Part shown: piece after piece, positions 24,044 through 32,160 of the stretch
How the letters are laid out: every line of letters starts with the position of its first letter
How positions within the stretch are numbered: the stretch's first letter is position 1
Source: Lactiplantibacillus herbarum
GTDB taxonomy: Bacteria; Bacillota; Bacilli; Lactobacillales; Lactobacillaceae
DNA length: 64,000 nt
Assembly (NCBI RefSeq): GCF_001039045.1
Contig: NZ_LFEE01000038.1
Span: 1 to 64,000 of the forward strand
Direction: 5' to 3'
Position numbers and translations under genes: made by a program
Notes under the pieces: generated by a model
What the model saw: the letters and a program-made list of their open reading frames with translations, nothing else
Database searches by the model: none
What the model was told of the DNA's origin: nothing

Positions 24044-25041
24044 CAAAAACGACTCGTTTCAACAGTTGGCTACTCGGACTAGGTGCCATATTAGTTGTAT
24101 TAGCAATGATTAATCTAAACACCGGAACCATGGCACTTGGCCCCGCCGCTGTCTGGCAGTGGCTTACTGGTCGGGGAACCGCCACGCAGACACTAGTCTT
24201 ACTTAATTTCCGTTTACCACGGATTGTTTTAGCTATCATTGTTGGCTGGGCTTTGGCGCTGGCGGGCAATGTCCTTCAAACGGTCACCCACAATCCCATC
24301 GCTGATCCTAGCTTGATTGGAATCAATACTGGCGCGGGGTTAGCCGTCATGTTACTGATTATCTACGCTGGCACGAGCACTTCGTTAGGACTCGCAATGC
24401 CGCTAGTTGCATTGGGAGGCGCGTGGGTCAGCACTGGCTTAATCTTCGCGTTATCCTACCATCCGCAACGCGGCCTGTTGACTAACCGTTTACTCTTGAT
24501 TGGGGTTGCGCTATCCGGCTGTTTCTCAGCTTTGATGGTATTGATGACCCTAAAATTGTCGCCTGACAATTACCAATTCGTGATGAATTGGTTAGCTGGA
24601 AGCCTCTGGGGGACGGATTGGTCGTATATCGGCTGGGCGCTCCCCTGGTTGCTGGTCGGTAGTGGCATTATTCTATTCCGGATACCAGTGCTCGCCGCCT
24701 TTACTTTAGGCGATTCGGCGGCTCAGTCACTAGGTGTTAATCTCAAACGGCAACAGCTACTGTTAGTCAGTGTCGCCGCAATGTTAGCCGGTGTGAGCGT
24801 CGCCATCAGTGGCGGAATTAGCTTTGTTGGATTGATTACACCTAACTTGGCCCGCCGTTTAGTGGGGTCACGCCCACGTTATCAACTACCGTTAGCGGGT
24901 GTGCTGGGTAGTTGTTTACTGCTCGCAGCGGATACACTGGGCAAACTGATTACGACTACCACCGAATTACCGGTCGGTGTGCTCGTGGCTTTGATTGGGG
25001 CACCTTACTTTATTTACTTATTAATTCATGGCACAGACTGA
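24040..25041 (+). CDS. fhuG: Iron-chelate ABC transporter permease 2
   Basis: 333 aa from the ATG at 24040, which overlaps the fhuB stop (ATGA) and follows GAAAGGAG by 11 bases. FecCD family: NFRLPRIVLAIIVGWALALAG, VTHNPIADPSLIGINTGAGL, GISFVGLITPNLARRLVG. It forms a heterodimeric channel with FhuB. Last gene of the importer; a long imperfect hairpin (25048-25157) follows and may end transcription. Confidence 0.93.
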   Translation: MTKTTRFNSWLLGLGAILVVLAMINLNTGTMALGPAAVWQWLTGRGTATQTLVLLNFRLPRIVLAIIVGWALALAGNVLQTVTHNPIADPSLIGINTGAGLAVMLLIIYAGTSTSLGLAMPLVALGGAWVSTGLIFALSYHPQRGLLTNRLLLIGVALSGCFSALMVLMTLKLSPDNYQFVMNWLAGSLWGTDWSYIGWALPWLLVGSGIILFRIPVLAAFTLGDSAAQSLGVNLKRQQLLLVSVAAMLAGVSVAISGGISFVGLITPNLARRLVGSRPRYQLPLAGVLGSCLLLAADTLGKLITTTTELPVGVLVALIGAPYFIYLLIHGTD

Positions 25042-25047
25042 CCAAGA

Positions 25048-25157
25048 GTGGGACAAAAGGCGGGTTGCTACCGAGCATAGCCTAGGAATACGAATGATTG
25101 TGCATTTTCAATCGTTTGTATTCCGTAGCTAAACGGAGGGAGCTGCCTTTTGTTCCA
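25048..25157. repeat. Long imperfect hairpin element after fhuG
   Basis: Outer arms GTGGGACAAAAGGC (25048-25061) and GCCTTTTGTTCCAC (25144-25157) match at 13 of 14. Inner arms at 25085-25100 and 25109-25124 (GGAATACGAATGATTG type) match at 14 of 16, the rest G-U. The whole 110 bases can fold into one rod. The GTGGGACAAAAGG end resembles dispersed intergenic hairpins I recall from lactobacilli. It may be a small non-autonomous repeat and may stop fhu transcription. Confidence 0.65.
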
Positions 25158-25212
25158 CGTTTCGACTGTAAATATTTGAAGATAAAAGAAATCAGTCCTA
25201 TAAGCGTATGGT

Positions 25213-25241
25213 TTGAACCACCTCATAAAATTGGTTATATT
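25213..25241 (+). promoter_or_regulatory. Promoter of the CsbD-like gene
   Basis: -35 TTGAAC (25213-25218), 17-base spacer, -10 TATATT (25236-25241), 35 bases ahead of the ATG. Confidence 0.68.
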
Positions 25242-25275
25242 AAGGGTACTTAAAATCATAGGAGGACAACTGATC

Positions 25276-25527
25276 ATGAAAAAAATTATCCTTGGATTAA
25301 CGGCACTTTTGGCAGCTGCAGGTGGCTTTTGGCTTTGGCGCAATAAGGAACGTTTGGAAAATGAAGCCCATCAACACGGGATGGATGATCAGTTGCGTGG
25401 GAAGGCCATGCAATTCAAAGGTGACTTGACTGGTGATACAAAAACCAAACTTAAAGGTGATCTATTAAATGGCCGTGGCGACATTAAAGCAAAATTAATG
25501 GCAGCTAAAGAGAAATTGACGGAGTAA
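25276..25527 (+). CDS. Small membrane-anchored CsbD-like stress protein
   Basis: 83 aa from the ATG at 25276 behind AGGAGGAC. Residues 1-23 (MKKIILGLTALLAAAGGFWL) are one membrane segment or an uncleaved signal, followed by a stop-transfer WRNKER. The rest is charged and helical with repeated Gly-Asp/Lys units (KGDLTGDTKTKLKGDLLNG), like CsbD/YjbJ-type proteins. In that family expression rises in general stress; the molecular role is unknown. Own promoter and terminator, so monocistronic. Confidence 0.75.
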   Translation: MKKIILGLTALLAAAGGFWLWRNKERLENEAHQHGMDDQLRGKAMQFKGDLTGDTKTKLKGDLLNGRGDIKAKLMAAKEKLTE

Positions 25528-25552
25528 GATTGACTAATTCTAGTCGTATAAG

Positions 25553-25586
25553 AATGCGTTGGGCTGTTGGCTCAGCGCATTTTTTA
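25553..25586 (+). terminator. Terminator of the CsbD-like gene
   Basis: AATGCGTTGGGC pairs with GCTCAGCGCATT (one mismatch, one wobble), followed by six T. Confidence 0.8.
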
Positions 25587-25621
25587 TTTACCTATTCAAT
25601 CAGCTTAACTATCGTTGTACT

Positions 25622-25655
25622 AAAAAACACCTAGTTATTTACAACAACTAGGTGT
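25622..25655 (-). terminator. Terminator of the SDR-acetyltransferase operon
   Basis: ACACCTAGTT (25627-25636) pairs exactly with AACTAGGTGT (25646-25655), and six T follow on the minus strand. Confidence 0.83.
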
Positions 25656-25706
25656 CTCCTTAACAAGTTAGCCCTTTTTTAAAGTTAGAACAGCTTGAAA
25701 ACTTGC

Positions 25707-26453
25707 CTAAACTTCCTGTTGCGCTGGCCGCACCAACACTTCACTGATTGCAACGTGCTTAGGCTGGTCGATGGCAAACAACACGGCGTTAGCTATGTCT
25801 TCTGGATCAAGCGCTAAGCCCTTTTGTTCATCGGCATCCATCAGCTGACTGACGCTTGCCTGAATCTGGGTATTGCCAATCGTATTCACTAGTTCTGTCC
25901 GCACAGCACCAGGTGACACGATGGTTGACCGAATACCATTGCCCTTTTCTTCTTGACGTAAACCTTCCATAATCGCACGTACGGCGTATTTCGTTCCGTT
26001 GTAGACTGCTGAAGCGGGATAAACCACGTGTCCAGCCACGGAATCCGTCGTAATAATCAGGCCGTCATGCTGTTTTTTCATAATTGGTAAAGCTTCACCG
26101 ATACCGTGTAAGACACCCATGACGTTAACATCTAGCATCATCTGCCATTTGCCGTATTCACGATCACTCAGATTGCCTTGTGGCATCGTCCCCGCATTAT
26201 TGTAGAGAACATCTATACGACCATACGTTGTAACGGCTAACTGCAATAAATCGTGAACTTGCTGCTGGTCAGCTACATCGGTTACCTGATAAATTGCATT
26301 AGCCCCAATCTCTTTGACCAATTCTTGTAACCGGTCTTCACGCCGAGCACCTAGAACAACTTTGGCACCCTTAGATGCTAGCAATCGTGCGGTTGCCGCA
26401 CCGATTCCACTTGAAGCACCCGTAATCACAACAACTTTATTTTCAATACTCAT
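25707..26453 (-). CDS. Short-chain dehydrogenase/reductase
   Basis: 248 aa classical SDR: TGASSGIG (G12-x3-G-x-G), NNAG at 85-88, Ser138 in TTDSVAG, Y151-x3-K155. ARREDRL after strand 2 suggests NADP(H). About 35% of positions look shared with the SDR at 14.9 kb, but it has a distinct C-terminus (HVAISEVLVRPAQQ). It follows the acetyltransferase by 20 bases and is the second gene of that operon. Substrate unknown. Confidence 0.92.
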   Translation of the reverse strand: MSIENKVVVITGASSGIGAATARLLASKGAKVVLGARREDRLQELVKEIGANAIYQVTDVADQQQVHDLLQLAVTTYGRIDVLYNNAGTMPQGNLSDREYGKWQMMLDVNVMGVLHGIGEALPIMKKQHDGLIITTDSVAGHVVYPASAVYNGTKYAVRAIMEGLRQEEKGNGIRSTIVSPGAVRTELVNTIGNTQIQASVSQLMDADEQKGLALDPEDIANAVLFAIDQPKHVAISEVLVRPAQQEV

Positions 26454-26473
26454 CTTATCAACAATCCCTTCAG

Positions 26474-27019
26474 TTAATCCTTAGTTTCAATCGTCTTAAT
26501 CACTCTAGCGGGTACACCCGCAACCACCGTATTGGCCGGTACTGACTTGGTAACCACCGCGCCAGCAGCCACTACAGCATTGGCCCCCACAGTTACGCCG
26601 GGTAAAATCTTAGCTCCCGCACCAACCCAAGCATTCTGTTCAATCCGGACTGGTTGGACCTCGACTGAATGGCGGTCAGCCGGATTAAGCGGATGATTAA
26701 CTGAAATCAGCATCGCACCCGGACCAATCAGAACATCGTCTTCGAGGACAATCCCACCTAGGTCAACAAACAAAACGTTGCCGTTAACAAAGACGTTTTG
26801 ACCAAACTGGATATTAGTGCCAGTATCCGTTAGAAATGGTAAGCGAATTTCCACAGATTCATCAACTTGCTGGCCCGTAATTTCAGTAACTAGCTGGCGA
26901 ACTTCACTAGCTGTATGTGGAGCCGTATTCAACTGCTGTACAAGTCGTTGATTGCAATCAATCATCGGTTGTAAAGCCTGTAACTCTGCTTGATCTAAGT
27001 GTTTTGCTTCAATAATCAA
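26474..27019 (-). CDS. Maltose/galactoside-type hexapeptide O-acetyltransferase
   Basis: 181 aa, left-handed beta-helix family. Hexapeptide turns are evident from residue 70 onward (FGQNVFVNGNVLFVDLGGIV, then GVTVGANAVVAAGAVVTKSV) and end in the AGVPARVIK loop. The catalytic His is H109 in ISVNHPLNPADR. It transfers acetyl from acetyl-CoA to a sugar hydroxyl in the cytosol. The N-terminal mac-type helix region (1-50) is present. Start TTG at 27019 near AAGGGGTGA; the spacing is short, so the start is less certain. Confidence 0.88.
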   Translation of the reverse strand: MIIEAKHLDQAELQALQPMIDCNQRLVQQLNTAPHTASEVRQLVTEITGQQVDESVEIRLPFLTDTGTNIQFGQNVFVNGNVLFVDLGGIVLEDDVLIGPGAMLISVNHPLNPADRHSVEVQPVRIEQNAWVGAGAKILPGVTVGANAVVAAGAVVTKSVPANTVVAGVPARVIKTIETKD

Positions 27020-27171
27020 TCACCCCTTCATAAGTTAAGACTAGTATACGGGCGCCCAATCTATATGTAAAAGACCTATGATGTATGGATCATCATAGTA
27101 AATAAGCATAGCTGTTATTAATGAATTCTCTGACAAAAAGTCGTACTTATTTGTAACAGCTTAATCCAAAC

Positions 27172-27221
27172 AAAAAACGTTTTATCCACATAATCCCATT
27201 CAGGAATATGTGGATAAAACG
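27172..27221 (-). terminator. Terminator of the MmcQ/YjbR-like gene
   Basis: CGTTTTATCCACAT (27178-27191) pairs exactly with ATGTGGATAAAACG (27208-27221); six T follow on the minus strand. Confidence 0.87.
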
Positions 27222-27239
27222 CCTATCATTATAACTAAT

Positions 27240-27905
27240 TTACGCTTTAACCAGCTCATAGCTAGCCTGCAACCGCCGACAAATTTCGTCCGTCGAAACG
27301 GTGTCATCCAAAACGATTGAATACCAATTGCGCTTATTCATATGGTAGCCAGGAAAGTAACGCTCACCGTCAACGAGTTCCGCCACTTCATCAGGCGTTT
27401 CCCGTAGGTCAATCACGGTGACCAATTCATCACCCGTTAACCCTAACTTATTCTTGGCAACCGTTAACAGTGCACCATACCATTTGCGATTATCTTTTCG
27501 CCGCCACACGGCATTCTTAGGAAATTTGGGCCACAGGAATTCTAACTCATCCGCATACGTCCGCTGTACAAATTGAATCAGTGCGCGGGCCTGCTCCGTT
27601 GCAAAGACGTCGTCGGTAAAACAAGCTGCTTCGATCCGTTGCAACACGTCTTGATAGGCCGCACTAACTTGACCTACGAATTCACCACTCGCTTGGGCTG
27701 ACAAGTGCAGGACGTACTCCTCGTCAGTCGCCGTATCCATTAATCGGGTAGTCATCCGTCCCGAAGTTGCAATCGTTACGGTTAAAGTAAACTGGTGATC
27801 CATAATAGTTGTCTGATATTGATACTGATCATCATTCAGCTCAAATCCAAATGGAACTAGCTGATCAAAATTAATTTTTTTGTTTTCAAAAACAACGTCT
27901 GCCAT
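27240..27905 (-). CDS. MmcQ/YjbR-family protein with extra N-terminal domain
   Basis: 221 aa. The C-terminal ~115 residues are the YjbR (CyaY-like fold) domain: LEFLWPKFPKNAVWRRKDNR, KWYGALLTV, FPGYHMNKRNWYSIVLDDTV. The N-terminal 90 residues are beta-rich and match no domain I can name. YjbR proteins are small, cytosolic, and of uncertain role, sometimes annotated as DNA-binding. ATG behind CGGAGGGG. Monocistronic with a perfect terminator. Confidence 0.85.
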   Translation of the reverse strand: MADVVFENKKINFDQLVPFGFELNDDQYQYQTTIMDHQFTLTVTIATSGRMTTRLMDTATDEEYVLHLSAQASGEFVGQVSAAYQDVLQRIEAACFTDDVFATEQARALIQFVQRTYADELEFLWPKFPKNAVWRRKDNRKWYGALLTVAKNKLGLTGDELVTVIDLRETPDEVAELVDGERYFPGYHMNKRNWYSIVLDDTVSTDEICRRLQASYELVKA

Positions 27906-28096
27906 CGAAGTACCCCTCCGTTTGATTTATTACTTCTATCATACACACTATTCGATTTTAATTGTTAACAACATATTAATTAATCGTTTGTTATTCATAA
28001 AGATAAGATTGATTAATACCATAATTTATATTACCTTATAAATAGGCTGATACATACAACGGTTACCAGTCAAATACTTTGGTGGGGTGTAATCAA

Positions 28097-29332
28097 TTGA
28101 TTAGTTTTCATAAAGGGGCAAAACAAGTTGCTTTTTCAGCATTAGCACTACTTTCCTTAGGGTCAGCAATGCTAGTTGCTCAACCAGCTCAGGCCAGTGT
28201 CACTCTGACGAACAGGAACGGGCACACGTATCTCTATAATTCCCAGACAAAGAAGTATATGACTGGGCAGCAACATTTCAATAACAAGTGGTACCTATTT
28301 GCACAGAATTCGGGGATTATGCAAACTGGGCTCCAACGCATCAGTAATCAAAACAAGACTGTTTACTACGCTGGAAACGGTCAAATGCAATATGGGCAAC
28401 AACACGTCAATGGCAAATGGTATCTGTTCAAAACAGGTACTGGTGCCATGCAGACGGGACTTCAGCGCATCAGCAATCAAAATAAGACCGTTTATTATAA
28501 AGGTAACGGCCAGATGCAATATGGTCAACAATATATTAATGGTAAGTGGTACCTATTCAACACGGGTAACGGTGCTATGAAGACGGGGTTTCAGACCATC
28601 AGTAACCAACACAAGACGGTTTACTATAACGGTAATGGTCAAATGTTATACGGTTGGCAACAGATCAACGGTCAACGTTACTACTTCAATACTAAGACGG
28701 GGAACAAGGAGCAAACCGCTCCAATCACCAATTCCGAATCTAGTCTCGTAACTAATTCTAAAACCGCTAAAAAAGCGCAACAAATCGTAACGGTCATTCA
28801 AAATGGTTCTTCAACCGCTACACTTCGTTTGTGGCAAAAGAACGGTAACGCTTGGCAAAATAAGATGACTGTAAGCAGTCGCCTTGGTGCCAGTGGTATC
28901 GGCTACTCGAGTGAAGGCAGTAGTAAAACGCCAATCGGTGCTTATCATCTGAGCTTTGCTTTTGGTAAAGCTGGTAGTGTCCGCACTGGTGGTATGAATT
29001 ACCGACAGATCACATCCAACACTTACTGGATTGAAGATCAGAATGATAAACAATATAACAGTTGGCAAAGTCGTAGCTGGGCCAACAATAAGAATGAACA
29101 CCTAATCGATTACACTAAGGCCGCACCACACAACCAATATCAATTAGCGGTTGTCATGGACAATCACGGTCAACGTAACGGTTCCGGATTCTTCATTCAC
29201 GTCAGAAACCAATGGGCAACTGAAGGCTGTGTTGCCATCAGCTACAATGATTTACAAACGTTGGTTGGCAAACTTGGCAAGAACGCGTACGTCATTAACG
29301 TTCAAAACTTAAACCAACTTAAAAATTATTAA
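28097..29332 (+). CDS. L,D-transpeptidase with choline/glucan-binding-like wall repeats
   Basis: 411 aa from the TTG at 28097, nine bases after GGTGGGG; the upstream TTG (28079) lies within the ribosome site. Signal peptide to about AQAS. Three 43-residue repeats and a partial fourth (WYLFKTGTGAMQTGLQRISN, KTVYY.GNGQMQYG) are cell-wall-binding repeats as in glucan- or choline-binding proteins. The C-terminal ~180 residues are a YkuD domain with the catalytic motif FFIHVRNQWATEGCVAIS (His, then Gly-Cys). It cross-links or modifies peptidoglycan outside the cell. The repeats are also near-identical in DNA (129-bp units), so recombination may change their number. Confidence 0.9.
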   Translation: MISFHKGAKQVAFSALALLSLGSAMLVAQPAQASVTLTNRNGHTYLYNSQTKKYMTGQQHFNNKWYLFAQNSGIMQTGLQRISNQNKTVYYAGNGQMQYGQQHVNGKWYLFKTGTGAMQTGLQRISNQNKTVYYKGNGQMQYGQQYINGKWYLFNTGNGAMKTGFQTISNQHKTVYYNGNGQMLYGWQQINGQRYYFNTKTGNKEQTAPITNSESSLVTNSKTAKKAQQIVTVIQNGSSTATLRLWQKNGNAWQNKMTVSSRLGASGIGYSSEGSSKTPIGAYHLSFAFGKAGSVRTGGMNYRQITSNTYWIEDQNDKQYNSWQSRSWANNKNEHLIDYTKAAPHNQYQLAVVMDNHGQRNGSGFFIHVRNQWATEGCVAISYNDLQTLVGKLGKNAYVINVQNLNQLKNY

Positions 29333-29340
29333 CTCACTAA

Positions 29341-29395
29341 AATATCTGTTGTTGGCAATCAAGAATACTTGATTGTCGGCAACAGATATTTTTTC
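29341..29395 (+). terminator. Terminator of the L,D-transpeptidase gene
   Basis: 23-base arms (29341-29363 and 29368-29390, core AATATCTGTTG) with two mismatches and a T run. Confidence 0.88.
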
Positions 29396-29505
29396 TTGCT
29401 GGTAATTATGCCTAGCGTAAATTAGCTTCCCTCAAAACTTTTACCAATCAAGTAAATCATTGTATAATAAATTCCAGCTAATCTTGTAGGAGGTACCGCC
29501 GATTC

Positions 29506-30060
29506 ATGTCTATCACCACTGAAGAACGCCTATCCGCTGCCCTAATCCGTGAGTTGCAACAAACGCCAGTCGATAAGATCACGATTCAAACGATTGCTGA
29601 CGATTGCGACCTGACGCGCCAAACGTTTTATAACCACTTCGCCGACATCTATGAACTGGTGGAATGGACCGCCAAACAATCCACCGCTAAGTCACTTGCT
29701 AACGTGGCCGACTATGACAACTGGCAACAGGGCTTTCTCAACGTCATGCTTGCCATCCAAGAGAATCAATACTTAGTCATCAACACCTATCAGTCTGCGT
29801 ACCGTGACCTATTAGAAAAATACATCTATCTGGTACTCGACAACTACATCATCGCCGTGGTTGAACGCCAAGCTCAAGGAATGAACGTCGCCCAAAAACA
29901 TAAGGACTTCATCGCTCATTTCTACAGTCTAGCCTTCATTGCGTTGATCTTTGATTGGGTCAAAGACGACCTCAAAGCTGATCCCCACGACATCGTTGAA
30001 CAGACCGGCGTCTTAATTCAGGGCGATTTCCAGAAGGCCCTCCAACGTTATACCAAATAG
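29506..30060 (+). CDS. TetR-family regulator (DhaS-like C-terminal domain)
   Basis: 184 aa. HTH at residues 8-50 (LSAALIRELQQTPVDKITIQ, IADDCDLTRQTFYNHFADIY); helical C-terminal domain like the TetR_C_8/DhaS group. ATG behind TAGGAGGTACC. It is 122 bases upstream of, and codirectional with, the oleate hydratase gene, with a 28-bp perfect palindrome between them. It is therefore likely to control that gene, perhaps in response to fatty acids (inference). Confidence 0.9.
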   Translation: MSITTEERLSAALIRELQQTPVDKITIQTIADDCDLTRQTFYNHFADIYELVEWTAKQSTAKSLANVADYDNWQQGFLNVMLAIQENQYLVINTYQSAYRDLLEKYIYLVLDNYIIAVVERQAQGMNVAQKHKDFIAHFYSLAFIALIFDWVKDDLKADPHDIVEQTGVLIQGDFQKALQRYTK

Positions 30061-30074
30061 ATTTTACAATTTTT

Positions 30075-30109
30075 GTGAACTGTCAAAATTTTGACAGTTC
30101 ACTTTTTTT
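30075..30109 (+). terminator. 28-bp perfect palindrome with T run: terminator, possibly also an operator
   Basis: Half-site GTGAACTGTCAAAA followed directly by its complement (30075-30102), then seven T. There is no unpaired loop base. It fits a terminator for the TetR gene. Perfect symmetry right upstream of the oleate hydratase promoter also fits a TetR binding site. Confidence 0.7.
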
Positions 30110-30114
30110 GTCAA

Positions 30115-30143
30115 TTGTTCTAAGTCGATCCACGGCCTATTGT
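30115..30143 (+). promoter_or_regulatory. Putative oleate hydratase promoter
   Basis: -35 TTGTTC (30115-30120), 17-base spacer, -10 TATTGT (30138-30143), 39 bases ahead of the ATG. Confidence 0.5.
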
Positions 30144-30182
30144 TAGGACAAGCAAGAAATCCAATTGAAGAAGGTCTTCATT

Positions 30183-31982
30183 ATGAACATCTATCAAACC
30201 ATGTATCGTCCTTTAAAACCAGCTGGAATCGACGACCGCCGCGCTAATATCGTTGGTGGCGGGATTGCCGGCCTAGCAACCGCCGTCTTCCTGATTGACG
30301 ACGCCCAGATGCCCGCCCGCAACGTGACTATTTATGAAAAGAAACCCGTTGTCGGTGGCTCTATGGATGGGACTAAGCAGAACAGCGGTTACCTCTGCCG
30401 CGCCGAACGCGAACTCGAACCCTACATGGAATGCCTGTGGTATCTGTGTAGCAAGATTCCGTCGTTAGAGAATCCTGGTCGAACCGTATTGGACGACGTG
30501 GTCGACTTCAACCGTGACGATCCAATCCACAGTGAAGCCCGCGTCATCATCAACCAAGGTGAGATCGACAGTCACTACCACGACTACAAATTGGAACCCC
30601 GCTACGCTGAAGCAATGCGCCAGATCATCAGTTCATCGGAGGAAGAACTCGCTAACCGCAGTCTCGATGAATTCTTTGACAAAGGCTTCTTCAAGACAAA
30701 CTTCTGGACCTGTTTCCACAGTCAGTTAGCCTTCAAACACTATCACAGTGTCATTGAATGTCGTCGTTACTGGCAACGGTTCACTTTCATTACGCGCCAC
30801 GAATACTTGGAAGGCTTCATTCATACCAAGTACAACGAATACGACGCCATCATCTTACCAATCGAACGTTGGCTGTCTGACAAAGGCGTTACTTTCGTCA
30901 ACAACTTCACCGTCACTGATTTGCAACTGGACGATGCCAATAACACCGTCAATACTATTTTGGCTACTCAAGACGGTATCAAAGCTGACGTGGCGATTGC
31001 GCCTCAAGATTTAGTCTTCGTCACGACCGGCTCCATCAGCGAAAACAGCACTTTCGGTGACAACCACACCGTCGCTGAAACCAACCGCGACACGACTGAC
31101 ATGGGAACCTTCACCATTTGGAAGAACCTCGCTAACAAGGACGCCAAGTTCGGCCATCCCGAGAAATTCCTTGGCCAAATCGACAAGACCAAGTGGATCT
31201 CATTCTTCCCAACTGTTAAAGGTTATCCCGAATTCTTCAAACGCATCGAAACGATGTCTGGTAGCCCAGCCGGTACTGGTGGCTTAATGACGTTTAAGGA
31301 TTCCAACTGGGATATCTCGTTTGAAATCCATCACAAACCATTCTTCCCATACCAAGCAGAAGATGAAGAAGTTGGCTGGGGTTACGGCCTGTATGGCGAA
31401 AACACTGGGAACTACATCAAGAAACGGATGTGGGACTGTACCGGTGATGAAATTATGACTGAATTACTCTACCATCTCGGCATGTTAGATATTAAGGACG
31501 AGGTTCTCGCCCACACTTACATGTCAACCGCCATGATGCCATACTGTACCGCCCAGTTCATGCCACGTGAACTCGGTGACCGGCCAAACGTCATCCCAGA
31601 CGGCTGCACCAACTTAGCCTTACTTGGACAATTCGTTGAAATTGACGATGACGTGGTCTTCACCGTTGAAACGTCAGTACGGACTGGCCTAGAAGCCGTC
31701 TATGGATTACTTCACTTTGATAAAGCGGTGCTCGAAGTTAACCCTTCACGTTACGACGTGCGCTACCTGTTAGAACGGGTTAAACGCTTTGCAGGTATTC
31801 ACGGTGACGTGACCGCCGCGGATCTCCCAGCCCTCGATCCAGCTAAGCTCCCAGAATTACAAGCAACTCTCTTGAAGATGGTCAACGATGTACCACCGTT
31901 CTATCAGATGTACCTGGGTCGTGATCAAACGATTCCACAAAAAACTGCCGTGTTGCACCCCCAAGCGCCACGCAGCAAGTAA
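30183..31982 (+). CDS. ohyA: Oleate hydratase (myosin-cross-reactive antigen family)
   Basis: 599 aa from the ATG at 30183 behind AGAAGG; a TTG at 30165 would overlap this site. FAD-binding GGGIAGLATAVFL at about 25-37, then IYEKKPVVGGSMDG. The family signatures AERELEPYMECLWYLCSKIP and FKHYHSVIECRRYWQRF are both present. It adds water to the cis-9 double bond of oleic/linoleic acid to give 10-hydroxy acids, using FAD as a structural cofactor; in lactobacilli this detoxifies free fatty acids. It is a little longer than the ~565-aa short branch, with an extended C-terminus (residues 545-599) rich in Pro/Leu. The upstream TetR gene is the likely regulator. Confidence 0.95.
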   Translation: MNIYQTMYRPLKPAGIDDRRANIVGGGIAGLATAVFLIDDAQMPARNVTIYEKKPVVGGSMDGTKQNSGYLCRAERELEPYMECLWYLCSKIPSLENPGRTVLDDVVDFNRDDPIHSEARVIINQGEIDSHYHDYKLEPRYAEAMRQIISSSEEELANRSLDEFFDKGFFKTNFWTCFHSQLAFKHYHSVIECRRYWQRFTFITRHEYLEGFIHTKYNEYDAIILPIERWLSDKGVTFVNNFTVTDLQLDDANNTVNTILATQDGIKADVAIAPQDLVFVTTGSISENSTFGDNHTVAETNRDTTDMGTFTIWKNLANKDAKFGHPEKFLGQIDKTKWISFFPTVKGYPEFFKRIETMSGSPAGTGGLMTFKDSNWDISFEIHHKPFFPYQAEDEEVGWGYGLYGENTGNYIKKRMWDCTGDEIMTELLYHLGMLDIKDEVLAHTYMSTAMMPYCTAQFMPRELGDRPNVIPDGCTNLALLGQFVEIDDDVVFTVETSVRTGLEAVYGLLHFDKAVLEVNPSRYDVRYLLERVKRFAGIHGDVTAADLPALDPAKLPELQATLLKMVNDVPPFYQMYLGRDQTIPQKTAVLHPQAPRSK

Positions 31983-32029
31983 TTAGGTCCTAACGTCTTT
32001 ATCATTTTTCCAAAATTATAACCAACCAT

Positions 32030-32075
32030 AAACACGCTACCTCATTGCAAAATCGTAATGGGATAGCGTGTTTTT
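32030..32075 (+). terminator. Terminator of the oleate hydratase gene
   Basis: AAACACGCTACCTCATT pairs with AATGGGATAGCGTGTTT with two mismatches; T run follows. Confidence 0.85.
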
Positions 32076-32087
32076 AGTTATCAAAGC

Positions 32088-32140
32088 AAAAAACTGTCAT
32101 CAGCAACCGCGGCTTACCCCGATTACTGGTGACAGTTTTT
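32088..32140 (-). terminator. Terminator of the 1778-aa surface protein gene
   Basis: AAAAACTGTCATCAG (32089-32103) pairs with CTGGTGACAGTTTTT (32126-32140), one wobble. Confidence 0.75.
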
Positions 32141-32160
32141 ATTATTACCTCAATTGTTCA

